This document shows positions 35,075 through 42,996 of a stretch of 64,000 nucleotides of DNA, in pieces. Each line of letters opens with the position of its first letter. The stretch's first letter is position 1. Below the pieces are notes generated by a model. It was not told the origin of the DNA. It worked only from the letters and a program-made list of their open reading frames with translations, and made no database searches. The DNA comes from Ascidiaceihabitans sp039975415 (GTDB lineage: Bacteria; Pseudomonadota; Alphaproteobacteria; Rhodobacterales; Rhodobacteraceae). Made by a program: the position numbers and the translations under genes. The stretch lies in assembly GCF_039975415.1 (NCBI RefSeq), contig NZ_JBDWHD010000005.1, one strand, 5' to 3'.

Positions 35075-36025
35075 TTACTGCGTTGCGGCATCAATCCATG
35101 GCTGCCAACGGTCCGCGTTATTGGCGATCCACTCAGAGGCAACATCGCTTACGTCGCGCCCTTCACTGTCCACCTGAAGGATAGCGGCGTTTTCATCAGC
35201 ATTGGTCAGCGTAAGCTCTGTGAGCATCGCAAATGCTGCCGGCCATTTTTCCTCAAACCCACTCCAGACGACGGTGTTGACCTGGGCTTGTGCAAATCCG
35301 CACGCAGCTTCCTTCGTTTGGGTTTCTTCTTCGCACTCGCCTTCGACTGCATTCCACTCAACCCAATTGAATTCATGGGCACTAAAAATCCAATGCGGTT
35401 GGTACATCATCATCAAGATCGGATCTTTGTTGGCCATGGCCGAGTTTAGCTCTGCAATCATTGCGCCTTCACTGCCACCGGCAATCGGCGTGAACGGCAT
35501 ACCGATTGCCTCGACCACATCACGCGACCGCGTGCCCCAGTCGGCCGGGTAAGTGATCAAGCGACCCTCTGGAAATGTTTCGGCTCCTGCAAATGCTTGA
35601 GCGCAATCATAAAGGGCTGTGTAGCTAGGAAGACCTGGGCATTTTTCTTCCATATAGGGCGGGTAAATCCATCCCTCTTTTGGCTCCAACCCAAGATCGC
35701 CCACAACAACGATATCGCCAGCAGCGACCGCGTTGGGGTAAATGTCACCGACGTTATTGCTCCAGACTTCTGTCTGAAGGTGCAGGTTGCCCTGCGCAAG
35801 GCCAGCATGCTGCGGCAAAGCACCCGCACTGACATATTCGATGTTGTATCCCATCTTCTCCAGCAACTCACCCGCAACCCGGGTCGAGAAGTGCTGTCCG
35901 GTCCAGTCGTTCAGGATGACTTTTATGGTGTCCGCCGATTCAGGAATGCCTTGGGCAAATCCTGCTCCGCTGGAAACAACGAGCGTTGACGCGACGAATG
36001 CCGCCTTTGTTGAAATTTTAAACAT
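35075..36025 (-). CDS. Betaine-type substrate-binding protein (ProX/OpuAC-like)
   Basis: About 316 residues. Signal peptide (AAFVASTLVVSSGAGFAQG) followed by an OpuAC-type fold: IKVILNDWTGQHFSTRVAGELLEKMGY, LQTEVWSNN, and the aromatic-rich YQPHWIFSAHEFNWVEW segment. Aromatic boxes in this family bind quaternary amines such as glycine betaine or proline betaine. It is the first gene of the minus-strand operon, downstream of the candidate operator. ATG 36025 follows GGGGAG. Confidence 0.9.
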   Translation of the reverse strand: MFKISTKAAFVASTLVVSSGAGFAQGIPESADTIKVILNDWTGQHFSTRVAGELLEKMGYNIEYVSAGALPQHAGLAQGNLHLQTEVWSNNVGDIYPNAVAAGDIVVVGDLGLEPKEGWIYPPYMEEKCPGLPSYTALYDCAQAFAGAETFPEGRLITYPADWGTRSRDVVEAIGMPFTPIAGGSEGAMIAELNSAMANKDPILMMMYQPHWIFSAHEFNWVEWNAVEGECEEETQTKEAACGFAQAQVNTVVWSGFEEKWPAAFAMLTELTLTNADENAAILQVDSEGRDVSDVASEWIANNADRWQPWIDAATQ

Positions 36026-36096
36026 GTAATCTCCCCCCAATGGTTTGCCTGCCAATTTCACATTCAAGCAGGTAGATATATTTCCATCTGTACTAA

Positions 36097-36112
36097 AAAC
36101 TTACCATTGGTT
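36097..36112. promoter_or_regulatory. Candidate operator between the transporter operon and the tetR gene
   Basis: AAACTTACCATTGGTT contains the short palindrome ACCA-T-TGGT and is repeated exactly, in inverse orientation, at 39019-39034 in the other divergent promoter region of the island. A related half-site (CAATGGTT) lies 12 bases further at 36125-36132. It is the likely binding site of the adjacent BetI-like repressor. Confidence 0.65.
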
Positions 36113-36200
36113 TGTTTTTAGTGTCAATGGTTCTTTATTGAACTCTTACCCCAGAGCCCTTACCGTAATAATCAAACAAATAGGAAAGAGGCGCTGACCC

Positions 36201-36884
36201 ATGCGATCAAGCTCCATACGATCTATCCGACGATCTGAGCTGTCACAGGCAACGTTTGAGGCCGTCGTTCGTTTTGGAATTCGCGGGACCACATTGGAAA
36301 AAGTCGGTGAGATCGCCGGCGTATCCAAAGGGGTCGTCTTGCACCATTTCAAAGACAAGAGTTCACTTTTGGCGGCAGTGTTTCGCCGCTCGAACACGCT
36401 TCTGAGCGAATCAGTTGTAGAGCTATATCGCCATGCTGAATCGCCATACGAGCGGCTATGGGCGATCATCGTTTCGAACTTTCACGAGACGATCTATAAC
36501 CGCAGGGTTTGCCAGGCATGGGTCTCGCTGATCTCTGAGACACCACACAACAAGCAGTGTCAGCGCATTCAGATCGCCAATAATGCGCGCATTCGCAGTA
36601 ACCTGTTGAACGAGTTGAAACACTTTTTGGGGCCTGAAGACGCGAAACTTGCGGCACGGCTTCTTGGTGTGCTGATTGATGGTATCTGGGTGCGCAGCGG
36701 TTCGCTCTCGGAACCTGTGGAAAGCAAGTTAGCGATCGGTGAAGCTGAATACGCTATTATGAAGCTGCTTCCTAATGACGCCAAAAGCATCGCAAAACAC
36801 AAAGCTGCCCGAGCCCGGATGGAAACCATCGCGGGGATTGCTCTTGGGTCAAAGGCGTTTCGGGATCGCTCTATTCAGAATTAA
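36201..36884 (+). CDS. TetR-family repressor, BetI-like
   Basis: About 227 residues. The N-terminal HTH reads IRRSELSQATFEAVVRFGIRG..., TTLEKVGEIAGVSKGVVLHHFKDKSSLL. The C-terminal half has the BetI-type blocks FHETIYNRRVCQAWVSLISE and LLGVLIDGIWVRSG. BetI represses choline-to-betaine genes until choline binds. The gene is divergent from the transporter operon and has candidate operators in the shared region. It should control both divergent pairs in the island. Ligand unknown. Confidence 0.88.
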   Translation: MRSSSIRSIRRSELSQATFEAVVRFGIRGTTLEKVGEIAGVSKGVVLHHFKDKSSLLAAVFRRSNTLLSESVVELYRHAESPYERLWAIIVSNFHETIYNRRVCQAWVSLISETPHNKQCQRIQIANNARIRSNLLNELKHFLGPEDAKLAARLLGVLIDGIWVRSGSLSEPVESKLAIGEAEYAIMKLLPNDAKSIAKHKAARARMETIAGIALGSKAFRDRSIQN

Positions 36885-36899
36885 CCCGAAAGGGTCTTT

Positions 36900-37793
36900 T
36901 CACGCCGTTCGCGAGGCAAAGACCAACCGTTTAATCGGCTCCAGCAGACTCGCTCCTGAAATCAACACGACACCCACAAATTCGCGCAGCCCGAACGGCT
37001 CTCCGGCCCAGATCGCCGCTGAAACCGCGCCCACGACCAATTCCGTCATGAACAATAGGCCGACAACGCCGGGGTTCAGGAACTTTGGGCCCCAAAGTGA
37101 TGCAATGGTGCCTGGAATGACCAACATCACCACAAACAAAAGCAACATCGGAACAGCGGGCAGGGTTTGTGTCCAAGTTGGAACAGAGGCAGGCGTCAGC
37201 ACCAGTGCGGCACCCCCTGATAAAATCAGACCCCATAGGAAAAACCCAACAGTCAAGTCGACCGCAGAATGCGTTGCATAGATGCGCAGCCTTAGCATCG
37301 TGACGGCCCAAAACCCGCCAGCAGCCATCCCCAACCAATCACCAACATTGCGTGGCAGCGGAAATTCGAGCCCCAATCCGAACAAGATCAACATACCAAC
37401 GACCGCCATTGCCATTGCGGCAATACGCACCGGAATAATCCGTTCTGCTAGGAAAACACGCGCTAGAATGACGCTCCAAATCGGCATCATATAGAACAGC
37501 ATCATCGCGCGGATCACGTCGGTATACAGAATAGACGCGGCATAGAAGGTCAGCGCTGCACCAGACGTTAGTGCCGTGATTTGAAAGCTCAGGCCACCGA
37601 ACAAGACCTGCCTCCAGCGCCAGATCAGAATAGGCAAAAGGCACAACGTGGGTACAAGGAAATAGACAGCAGTGACCCACAACCCCTCAAGGCCAGCCTG
37701 TTCCAGTCCCCGCAATGGGATCCAGAACAGCCCCCATACCGCACCAGAATAGAGACACGCGAGCGTTGCTCTGCGCTCGATTGACTTATTCAT
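36900..37793 (-). CDS. EamA/DMT-family transporter
   Basis: About 297 residues with ten predicted membrane segments in two repeats, the DMT superfamily plan (AVWGLFWIPLRGLEQAG at the start; MLFYMMPIWSVILARVFLAERI; LLFMTELVVGAVSAAIWAGE). Such proteins move small metabolites, often outward. Its start overlaps the stop of the upstream enolase-family gene (ATGA), so it belongs to that two-gene unit. It may export an intermediate or import a related compound. Confidence 0.85.
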   Translation of the reverse strand: MNKSIERRATLACLYSGAVWGLFWIPLRGLEQAGLEGLWVTAVYFLVPTLCLLPILIWRWRQVLFGGLSFQITALTSGAALTFYAASILYTDVIRAMMLFYMMPIWSVILARVFLAERIIPVRIAAMAMAVVGMLILFGLGLEFPLPRNVGDWLGMAAGGFWAVTMLRLRIYATHSAVDLTVGFFLWGLILSGGAALVLTPASVPTWTQTLPAVPMLLLFVVMLVIPGTIASLWGPKFLNPGVVGLLFMTELVVGAVSAAIWAGEPFGLREFVGVVLISGASLLEPIKRLVFASRTA

Positions 37794-38980
37794 CCCAACA
37801 CTCCTTTGCCGCTTAGATCACTGACCTTGTGCGCCACCGAACATTTTGCCAAGGCCTTAACGTCTATATCGACCCCAAGACCCGGCTTTTCGGTAAGGCG
37901 CGCATGCGACCCTTCTAACGAAAAACCAACCCGAGCAAACTGCGACCCAAAGGCAATATACTCTGGGTAGACCTCAGCCGTCTCTGCGTTGGGAATAGAC
38001 GCGCAAACATGTAGCATCGCTGCCGCTGCGACGGTCATTGAGTTCCAGCAATGCGGCGACAGCGTCACGCCTTTGGCATGCGCCATGGCAGCAATATCCA
38101 ACATATCCAACACCCCACCAACACCCGCAATATCAGGGTTCAAAATGTCGGCAGCACCCGCTTCAAGAACGCACTGGAAATGCGGCAGACCACATTGTTT
38201 TTCTCCGGTGACGATTCTTAGACCCGTTTCTTGCCGGATATCCGACAATGTCGAAACATACTGTCCGTCAACGGGCTCTTCAAACCAGTACGGGTTGGCG
38301 GCGGCGATCAAATTCGAAAACTCTAGCGCCACATCAAGCCGATCCTGAGAATCCAGATCAACCATCAATGCAACATCCTGACCAATGCAATCGCGCACAT
38401 GAAAAACACAATCCGCCGCTTGCTCGACTTTAAGCCCATGAACGGGATTGAGCGGGTGAAGCTTGACCGCTCTATAACCCTGTTCCACCAACGCGACGGC
38501 GCGCGCACCTAGCGTCAATGCGTCGCCACTGGTCGTACTCCAGATGTTGGCGTAAATCGGAATTTCGCGATTTTTCTCACCACCAAGCAATGCATAAAGC
38601 GGGGCATTCGCCAGCTTGCCAGTTAAATCCCACAGCGCCATTTCCAGCGCACTCGTTGCAGCCGCATAATCCATTCCTCGATGCTTATCCGCGATCTTGG
38701 CTGCGAGTGCGCGAAAGCTCCAGGGGGTAGTGCCCCCTTGCTTCGTTATTTCGTTCGCAAGCGCGTGGATCATCTCGGCCACGGCCGCTTCGCGACAAGG
38801 AAGCACAAAGGCTTCACCCCAGCCGCTTTGGCCATTTTGATCTGTCAGGCAAACAAAGAGGAATGGCTTGGCCGTATCCCAATCATCTGCGCCAGTGGGT
38901 ACGGCTGTGATCCACGTCTCGACCTGCGCTACTTGGATTGGATGAGCATCTGGGTCGATGTTGAACGTGGTGTGTGGCAT
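37790..38980 (-). CDS. Enolase-superfamily enzyme, mandelate racemase type
   Basis: About 396 residues. All expected catalytic positions are present: K-x-H on the second strand (AVKLHPLNP), metal ligands Asp (LMVDLDSQ), Glu (WFEEPVDG) and Glu (VTGEKQCG), Asp in ILNPDIAGVGG, and the late histidine (LSPHCWN) paired with it. The family dehydrates or racemises alpha-hydroxy or sugar acids through an enolate held by Mg. The substrate is unknown. ATG 38980 is preferred to ATG 39025, which would put the start inside the candidate operator; its ribosome binding site is weak. Confidence 0.85.
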   Translation of the reverse strand: MPHTTFNIDPDAHPIQVAQVETWITAVPTGADDWDTAKPFLFVCLTDQNGQSGWGEAFVLPCREAAVAEMIHALANEITKQGGTTPWSFRALAAKIADKHRGMDYAAATSALEMALWDLTGKLANAPLYALLGGEKNREIPIYANIWSTTSGDALTLGARAVALVEQGYRAVKLHPLNPVHGLKVEQAADCVFHVRDCIGQDVALMVDLDSQDRLDVALEFSNLIAAANPYWFEEPVDGQYVSTLSDIRQETGLRIVTGEKQCGLPHFQCVLEAGAADILNPDIAGVGGVLDMLDIAAMAHAKGVTLSPHCWNSMTVAAAAMLHVCASIPNAETAEVYPEYIAFGSQFARVGFSLEGSHARLTEKPGLGVDIDVKALAKCSVAHKVSDLSGKGVLG

Positions 38981-39018
38981 ATCAAATCTCAGTTGTAAGG
39001 GTTCGTTTTTTAAAATAC

Positions 39019-39034
39019 TAACCAATGGTAAGTT
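39019..39034. promoter_or_regulatory. Second copy of the candidate operator, before the GMC gene
   Basis: AACCAATGGTAAGTTT, the exact reverse complement of 36097-36112. It lies between the divergent enolase-family and GMC oxidoreductase genes; a partial copy (ACATTGGTAT) follows at 39061-39070. Two identical 16-base elements in both divergent promoter regions of one island argue for shared control. Confidence 0.65.
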
Positions 39035-39129
39035 TCTTGTCTAATGTTATATTTATCTATACATTGGTATGAATATTGATTTGGAGCATGCCTCCTCTTC
39101 CCGGTTTCGTACCTGCCAAGGAGCACAAC

Positions 39130-40800
39130 ATGAAAAACACGCCTATGGAATTTGACTACATCATCGTTGGCGCTGGCTCAGCCGGTTGCGTGCTGGCAAA
39201 CCGCCTAAGCAGTGATCCCGAAATTCAGGTTCTGTTGCTCGAGGCTGGTCCTGAAAACAACGCACTTACGTTGAAAATTCCTGCCGCAGTGCTGTCGAAC
39301 CTCACAAGCACCAAACACAATTGGGCCTTTCAGGGTGAACCAGAGCCCGAATTGAATGGACGTCAAATTCAGCACGATCGCGGCCGAACAATCGGTGGTT
39401 CTTCTTCCATCAATGGCATGGTGTTTATCCGTGGCAATGCATTGGATTACGAAGGTTGGCGGCAGTCCGGTTGTGAGGGATGGGGCTACGCGGATGTCCT
39501 GCCATACTTCAAACACTTGGAAACCTACAGCGGAGGCGCGGACGACTTTCGCGGCGGCGACGGGCCATTGCATGTGAAACGTGGCAATCCCACAGACCCA
39601 TTGTCCTTGGCCTTTATCAAGGCCGGTGAAGAGGCCGGATATGAAACCACCGATGACATTAGTGGATTTGGCCAAGAAGGTTTCGGGGTTTTTGACAGCA
39701 CCGTCCATAACGGTGAGCGCTGGAGCGCAGCGCGTGGATATCTTGATCCAGTGCGCGACCGTTCAAATTTAACCATTGTGACCAAAGCACTGGTCCAACG
39801 GCTGAACCTAGAAGGTCGCCGCGCCACCGGCGTCACCTATAAAAATGGCAAGGGCCAAATGGTTGACGTATCAGCGCGAAAAGAGGTGATCCTTAGCGCA
39901 GGCGCGGTCGGGTCGCCGCATCTTTTGATGCTGTCCGGCATTGGCCCCGCCGATCATTTGCAATCTATGGGCATCGACGTCAAAGCAGACCTGCCCGGCG
40001 TTGGCCAGAACCTCCATGACCATCCCGATTTCGTTCTGAAATTCAAATGCCTGCAACCCGTATCTCTTTGGCCCAAGACGAAAAGCATCTCCAAACTTGC
40101 CGCCGGAGTTCAGTGGATGTTGACCCGTGAGGGTATCTGCGGATCCAATCACTTTGATTCAGTGGCCTGCATTCGATCTGGACCCGGCGTGGAATATCCA
40201 GACCTGCAAATCTGCATTTCACCAATTGCTGTCGACGATGAAACATGGGCACCTTTGCAGGAACATGCGTTTCAAATCCATGTCGGATTGATGCGTGCGC
40301 ACAGCAGGGGGAAAATCGAACTTCGCTCTAGCGACCCTGCCGATCCGCCGCGTATTTTCGTGAACTATCTACAGGACGAACGCGATCGCGACTTATTGCG
40401 AAAAGGTATCCGGCTTGTACGTGAACTGGTCGAACAACCCGCCTTTGATGGCCTCAAAGGCAATGAGATTTTCCCAGGCGCTGATGCCAATTCCGATGAA
40501 GAACTGGATGCCAAATTGAACACTCACACGACCAGCCAATGGCACCTGTCTTGCACGGCACGCATGGGGGCAAAGAACGACAAACATGCCGTCGTCGATG
40601 CGACTGGGCAAGTCCACGGGCTGTCTGGGTTGCGGGTGGTTGATGCGTCGATCATGCCCTTTGTGACCAATGGCAACACAAACGCGCCAACGATCATGAT
40701 GGCCGAAAAACTCAGCGACACTATTCTGGGTAGGGATCCATTGGCACGTATCGATGCAAAGACGTGGCAAAGTACTGACTACGAGACGACCCAACGCTAA
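39130..40800 (+). CDS. GMC-family oxidoreductase, choline-dehydrogenase-like
   Basis: About 556 residues, normal for BetA-like GMC flavoproteins. FAD-binding DYIIVGAGSAGCVLANRL at the N-terminus; DRGRTIGGSSSINGMVFIRG; SAGAVGSPHLLMLSGIGP; the catalytic histidine in SQWHLSCTARMG; and NGNTNAPTIMMAEKLSDTI with the paired Asn. It oxidises an alcohol to an aldehyde, passing electrons to the membrane chain or to oxygen. ATG 39130 has AAGGAG six bases upstream. Divergent from the second enolase-family gene. Choline or a related amino-alcohol is likely, but many GMC enzymes accept other alcohols. Confidence 0.88.
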   Translation: MKNTPMEFDYIIVGAGSAGCVLANRLSSDPEIQVLLLEAGPENNALTLKIPAAVLSNLTSTKHNWAFQGEPEPELNGRQIQHDRGRTIGGSSSINGMVFIRGNALDYEGWRQSGCEGWGYADVLPYFKHLETYSGGADDFRGGDGPLHVKRGNPTDPLSLAFIKAGEEAGYETTDDISGFGQEGFGVFDSTVHNGERWSAARGYLDPVRDRSNLTIVTKALVQRLNLEGRRATGVTYKNGKGQMVDVSARKEVILSAGAVGSPHLLMLSGIGPADHLQSMGIDVKADLPGVGQNLHDHPDFVLKFKCLQPVSLWPKTKSISKLAAGVQWMLTREGICGSNHFDSVACIRSGPGVEYPDLQICISPIAVDDETWAPLQEHAFQIHVGLMRAHSRGKIELRSSDPADPPRIFVNYLQDERDRDLLRKGIRLVRELVEQPAFDGLKGNEIFPGADANSDEELDAKLNTHTTSQWHLSCTARMGAKNDKHAVVDATGQVHGLSGLRVVDASIMPFVTNGNTNAPTIMMAEKLSDTILGRDPLARIDAKTWQSTDYETTQR

Positions 40801-41182
40801 GTCGGTACGGCCCGGGCAAAATAGGAATGGGCAGATGATTGGTTTAACATCGCCAATCTGTCCTTCTATGTTCGTAATAGAATTTTCCACGAAGCCCACC
40901 AAAAATGAGAGGCGCGTCTCGTGCAGATTTGCGTGGTTCGAAAAATGAAGGCAATAATAATAGAAAGACCTAGGTACAGAGATTTAACGCCCTTACGAAA
41001 CGGCTAAGCCGACATTCGTGCGTTACGCGGAATTGGTCAAAGAGGGCTCTTTCGAGACATCAACCGCAGCCCCCGTGAACGGCTGGTCTGGGAACTTTGC
41101 CAGTCGCTGCACCCCACATTAACGGTTAATATGCGAAGATTTTCTTCCGTCGGCTTCTCGATCATCGCTGCCAAGGTCATAC
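40801..41182. other. Gap between the GMC gene and the integrase remnant
   Basis: No convincing gene, no promoter or terminator that I can support. Probably eroded island DNA left by loss of most of the integrase gene. Confidence 0.5.
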
Positions 41183-41457
41183 CTGGGCGCTAGCTGCTAC
41201 AAGGATCGACACGGGAAACGTCGTTGGCGGTACGCAAAGCGATTTGCCGTAGGATCGCGGAAGCAGGTGGAACGCCCCACGAAATAATGGCGGTCAGTGG
41301 TCACGTGACGCCGTCGATGGCTCAAAAGTACTATGAGACATTCGGGCGGCGGGACATGGCTGATTCAGCATTTTTGCGACTTACGGGCACGAAAGCGGAA
41401 CAAAATTTGACGAACCACCCTGAAAGGTTCGTCAAGAATTCATCTAAATCCCTATAA
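41183..41457 (+). pseudogene. Tyrosine integrase remnant with internal deletion
   Basis: Two pieces of a tyrosine recombinase lie in different frames. Frame 2 from 41183 gives LGASCYKDRHGKRRWRY, the N-terminal arm-binding style of Rhodobacterales island integrases. Frame 1 from 41224 gives AVRKAICRRIAEAGG, IMAVSGHVTPSMAQKYYET and NHPERFVK, the C-terminal catalytic core from just before the GH motif through the active-site tyrosine region. The middle (~250 residues) is missing. It ends 23 bases before the tRNA, the usual place for the integrase of a tRNA-targeted island. Confidence 0.75.
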
Positions 41458-41477
41458 AAAAGGGATAATAAATGATG

Positions 41478-41495
41478 TTTGGTAGGCCCGGCAGG
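41478..41495. repeat. Right attachment repeat (within tRNA-Ile2 3' end)
   Basis: TTTGGTAGGCCCGGCAGG, identical to 26671-26688. It covers the CCA end and acceptor/T-arm 3' side of the intact tRNA on the minus strand. Confidence 0.85.
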
Positions 41496-41556
41496 ACTTG
41501 AACCCGCAACCAAAGCGTTATGAGCGCTCTGCTCTAACCAATTGAGCTACAGGCCC
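41480..41556 (-). tRNA. tRNA-Ile2 (anticodon CAT, lysidine type)
   Basis: Cloverleaf on the minus strand: acceptor GGGCCTG/CGGGCCT, D arm GCTC..GAGC, anticodon stem GAGCG/CGCTT with loop CTCATAA (anticodon CAT), encoded CCA. The body (TTAGAGCAGAGCG, CGCTTTGGTTG) resembles bacterial tRNA-Ile2, whose C34 is modified to lysidine to read AUA, more than elongator tRNA-Met. The distinction is by similarity only. It is the insertion site of the island. Confidence 0.85.
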
Positions 41557-41592
41557 GCCATGGCTTTGGGTAAATCGCGGGCCGGGAATCGT

Positions 41593-41621
41593 CAAGCGGG
41601 AAGCGATGGGCCACCCGCTTG
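41593..41621. other. Hairpin downstream of the porin gene
   Basis: CAAGCGGG (41593-41600) pairs perfectly with CCCGCTTG (41614-41621). The T-run follows on the plus strand, not on the porin strand, so it is either a 3'-end stabilising hairpin for the porin mRNA or a terminator guarding it from plus-strand readthrough. Confidence 0.5.
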
Positions 41622-41629
41622 TTTTTGAT

Positions 41630-42721
41630 TTAAAACTTGAACCGTGCGCCCACCAGCACAGCATCAAGATCGTTCAGGGCAGGGCCGCCGTTTTCATAGC
41701 TGTATGTGCGGAAGCCGGCGTATAGCTCTGTGTTGATTTTTTCGATGTTCTGCACAACTTGCAGGCCGTAGCTTTCGGAAGAATCGTTCAGGGATGCGAT
41801 GTCGGAGCCATCGTAATAGTCGACGGAAAACGCGGTCTTGCCCCATTTCGAAATCTTGTCGGTTTGGTAGCCGACCTTAAGATATCCGAACTCCGGATCG
41901 CGTCCGCCTGCATCCAGATCGTCGCGCCCTGCGGCAAGTGTAAGGCTGAGACCCGAAGGTTCGTGCAACCCCGAGATTGACCCGTTGACCCGGCTCAACG
42001 TGTCGGTGCGCGAATAGGCCAAGGCCGCCGCAAGTTTCACGGACCCTAAAGTCTCTGCGTACCGCAATGCGATGTCGCCGCCTTCGTTGTCGTTGAAACC
42101 TGCCGATAGGCTGAAGCCGCCAAATTTGTTCGTGTCATAACGTACGCGGTCGCGGCGGCTTTGGCCGTCAAAGTTTGCAAACACGGAACCTACGTTGATT
42201 GCGGTCAATGTGCCATCAGCCTGACGCAGCAACAGCCCGCCTGCAAAATCCGCGACACCGGAATAGCCGACGACGGTGGTGCCAGATAAATCTTGTTCCG
42301 ACGTGCCATCAGAGGCGGTTTGGCCTTGGCCGAGGTACAGTGTCCCGAAGTTGCCTGCCAAAAAGATTTCCAGTTTGCGGGGATCAAATTCCAAGCTGAC
42401 GGATTGTATGTTCTGGTTCACGGATGCTGTAGAATTCGATTCCGTTTGGATTTCGACAACAAAACCGGCTGTCAGTGACCCGACATCGGCTTCACCGTTC
42501 AAACGAAATCGCGTGGATGAATTGTCGTTGTCGACGAAAAACGCGTCTGTATCTTCGCCATCGTCTGTCAAAAGGATGCCGCGGTTCAGTTGTCCGGAGA
42601 AGGTCAGGCGAAATGCGCTGTCATCGCTGGTGACTTTGATGGGTTTGACCTCGGCCCATGCGCTGGATGCAGTTCCAAGCAGCAGGGCTGCGGTTGCGGT
42701 TGTGTAAAGTGTTGATTTCAT
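41630..42721 (-). CDS. Outer-membrane porin
   Basis: About 363 residues. Signal peptide (LYTTATAALLLGTASSAWAE), then alternating beta strands typical of alphaproteobacterial general porins (FRLTFSGQLNRGILLTDDGE, TRFRLNGEADVG, RYDTNKFGGFSLSAGFN), an acidic constriction-loop region, and a terminal phenylalanine strand (VLVGARFKF). It forms a diffusion pore for small solutes. It is a single gene next to the tRNA that bounds the island. Confidence 0.85.
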   Translation of the reverse strand: MKSTLYTTATAALLLGTASSAWAEVKPIKVTSDDSAFRLTFSGQLNRGILLTDDGEDTDAFFVDNDNSSTRFRLNGEADVGSLTAGFVVEIQTESNSTASVNQNIQSVSLEFDPRKLEIFLAGNFGTLYLGQGQTASDGTSEQDLSGTTVVGYSGVADFAGGLLLRQADGTLTAINVGSVFANFDGQSRRDRVRYDTNKFGGFSLSAGFNDNEGGDIALRYAETLGSVKLAAALAYSRTDTLSRVNGSISGLHEPSGLSLTLAAGRDDLDAGGRDPEFGYLKVGYQTDKISKWGKTAFSVDYYDGSDIASLNDSSESYGLQVVQNIEKINTELYAGFRTYSYENGGPALNDLDAVLVGARFKF

Positions 42722-42824
42722 TGCAGAGACCTTTGTAAGTGTGGCGCACCCGTTGTTCGTCTGGGATCGAACTTTAGGAACGTGTTTACAAAGCTATGCG
42801 CCTTTGTTGGGGATGTGGCGTCAC

Positions 42825-42848
42825 AAGGTGCTCACTGCGATGCACCTT
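42825..42848. other. Hairpin in the porin-purM intergenic region
   Basis: AAGGTGC (42825-42831) pairs with GCACCTT (42842-42848) around a 10-base loop, between the divergent porin and purM genes. It could lie in either 5' leader or be an operator. No T-run follows. Confidence 0.3.
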
Positions 42849-42996
42849 CTTGCGTGGGGCTGTGATGTGGCCGTGTGGAAATCGTGATGCAGTTGTGAAC
42901 CAGTTGGTCTTGAACTCTGGATGCTCTTAGCATTGCGCAAAAGCTGCGCCTCTTGTAACAGGCGTTTAAATGTATCTGATGCCTTGGGGGCCAGCC

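Larger units (their letters stand above)
26671..41495. mobile_element. 14.8-kb genomic island integrated at tRNA-Ile2(CAT)
   Basis: The island is bounded by 18-base direct repeats of the tRNA 3' end. A deleted tyrosine integrase lies 23 bases from the intact tRNA, and the cargo extends away from the tRNA 3' end, all as expected for an integrative element. Cargo: HTH protein, S41-like protease, aldehyde dehydrogenase, two enolase-superfamily enzymes, ProXVW-type transporter, BetI-like regulator, EamA transporter and GMC oxidoreductase. The integrase is broken, so the island is probably fixed. It may be several layers of insertion. Confidence 0.8.

Noticed and set aside
29180..40800. Classical choline-to-betaine bet operon
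   Set aside because: The regulator, GMC and ALDH fit, but the genes are scattered over separate units, enolase-family enzymes are added, and a betaine importer is included; the product assignment is therefore left open.
41480..41556. Elongator tRNA-Met as identity of the CAT tRNA
   Set aside because: Body sequence, especially TTAGAGCAGAGCG and CGCTTTGGTTG, is closer to tRNA-Ile2; not fully excluded.
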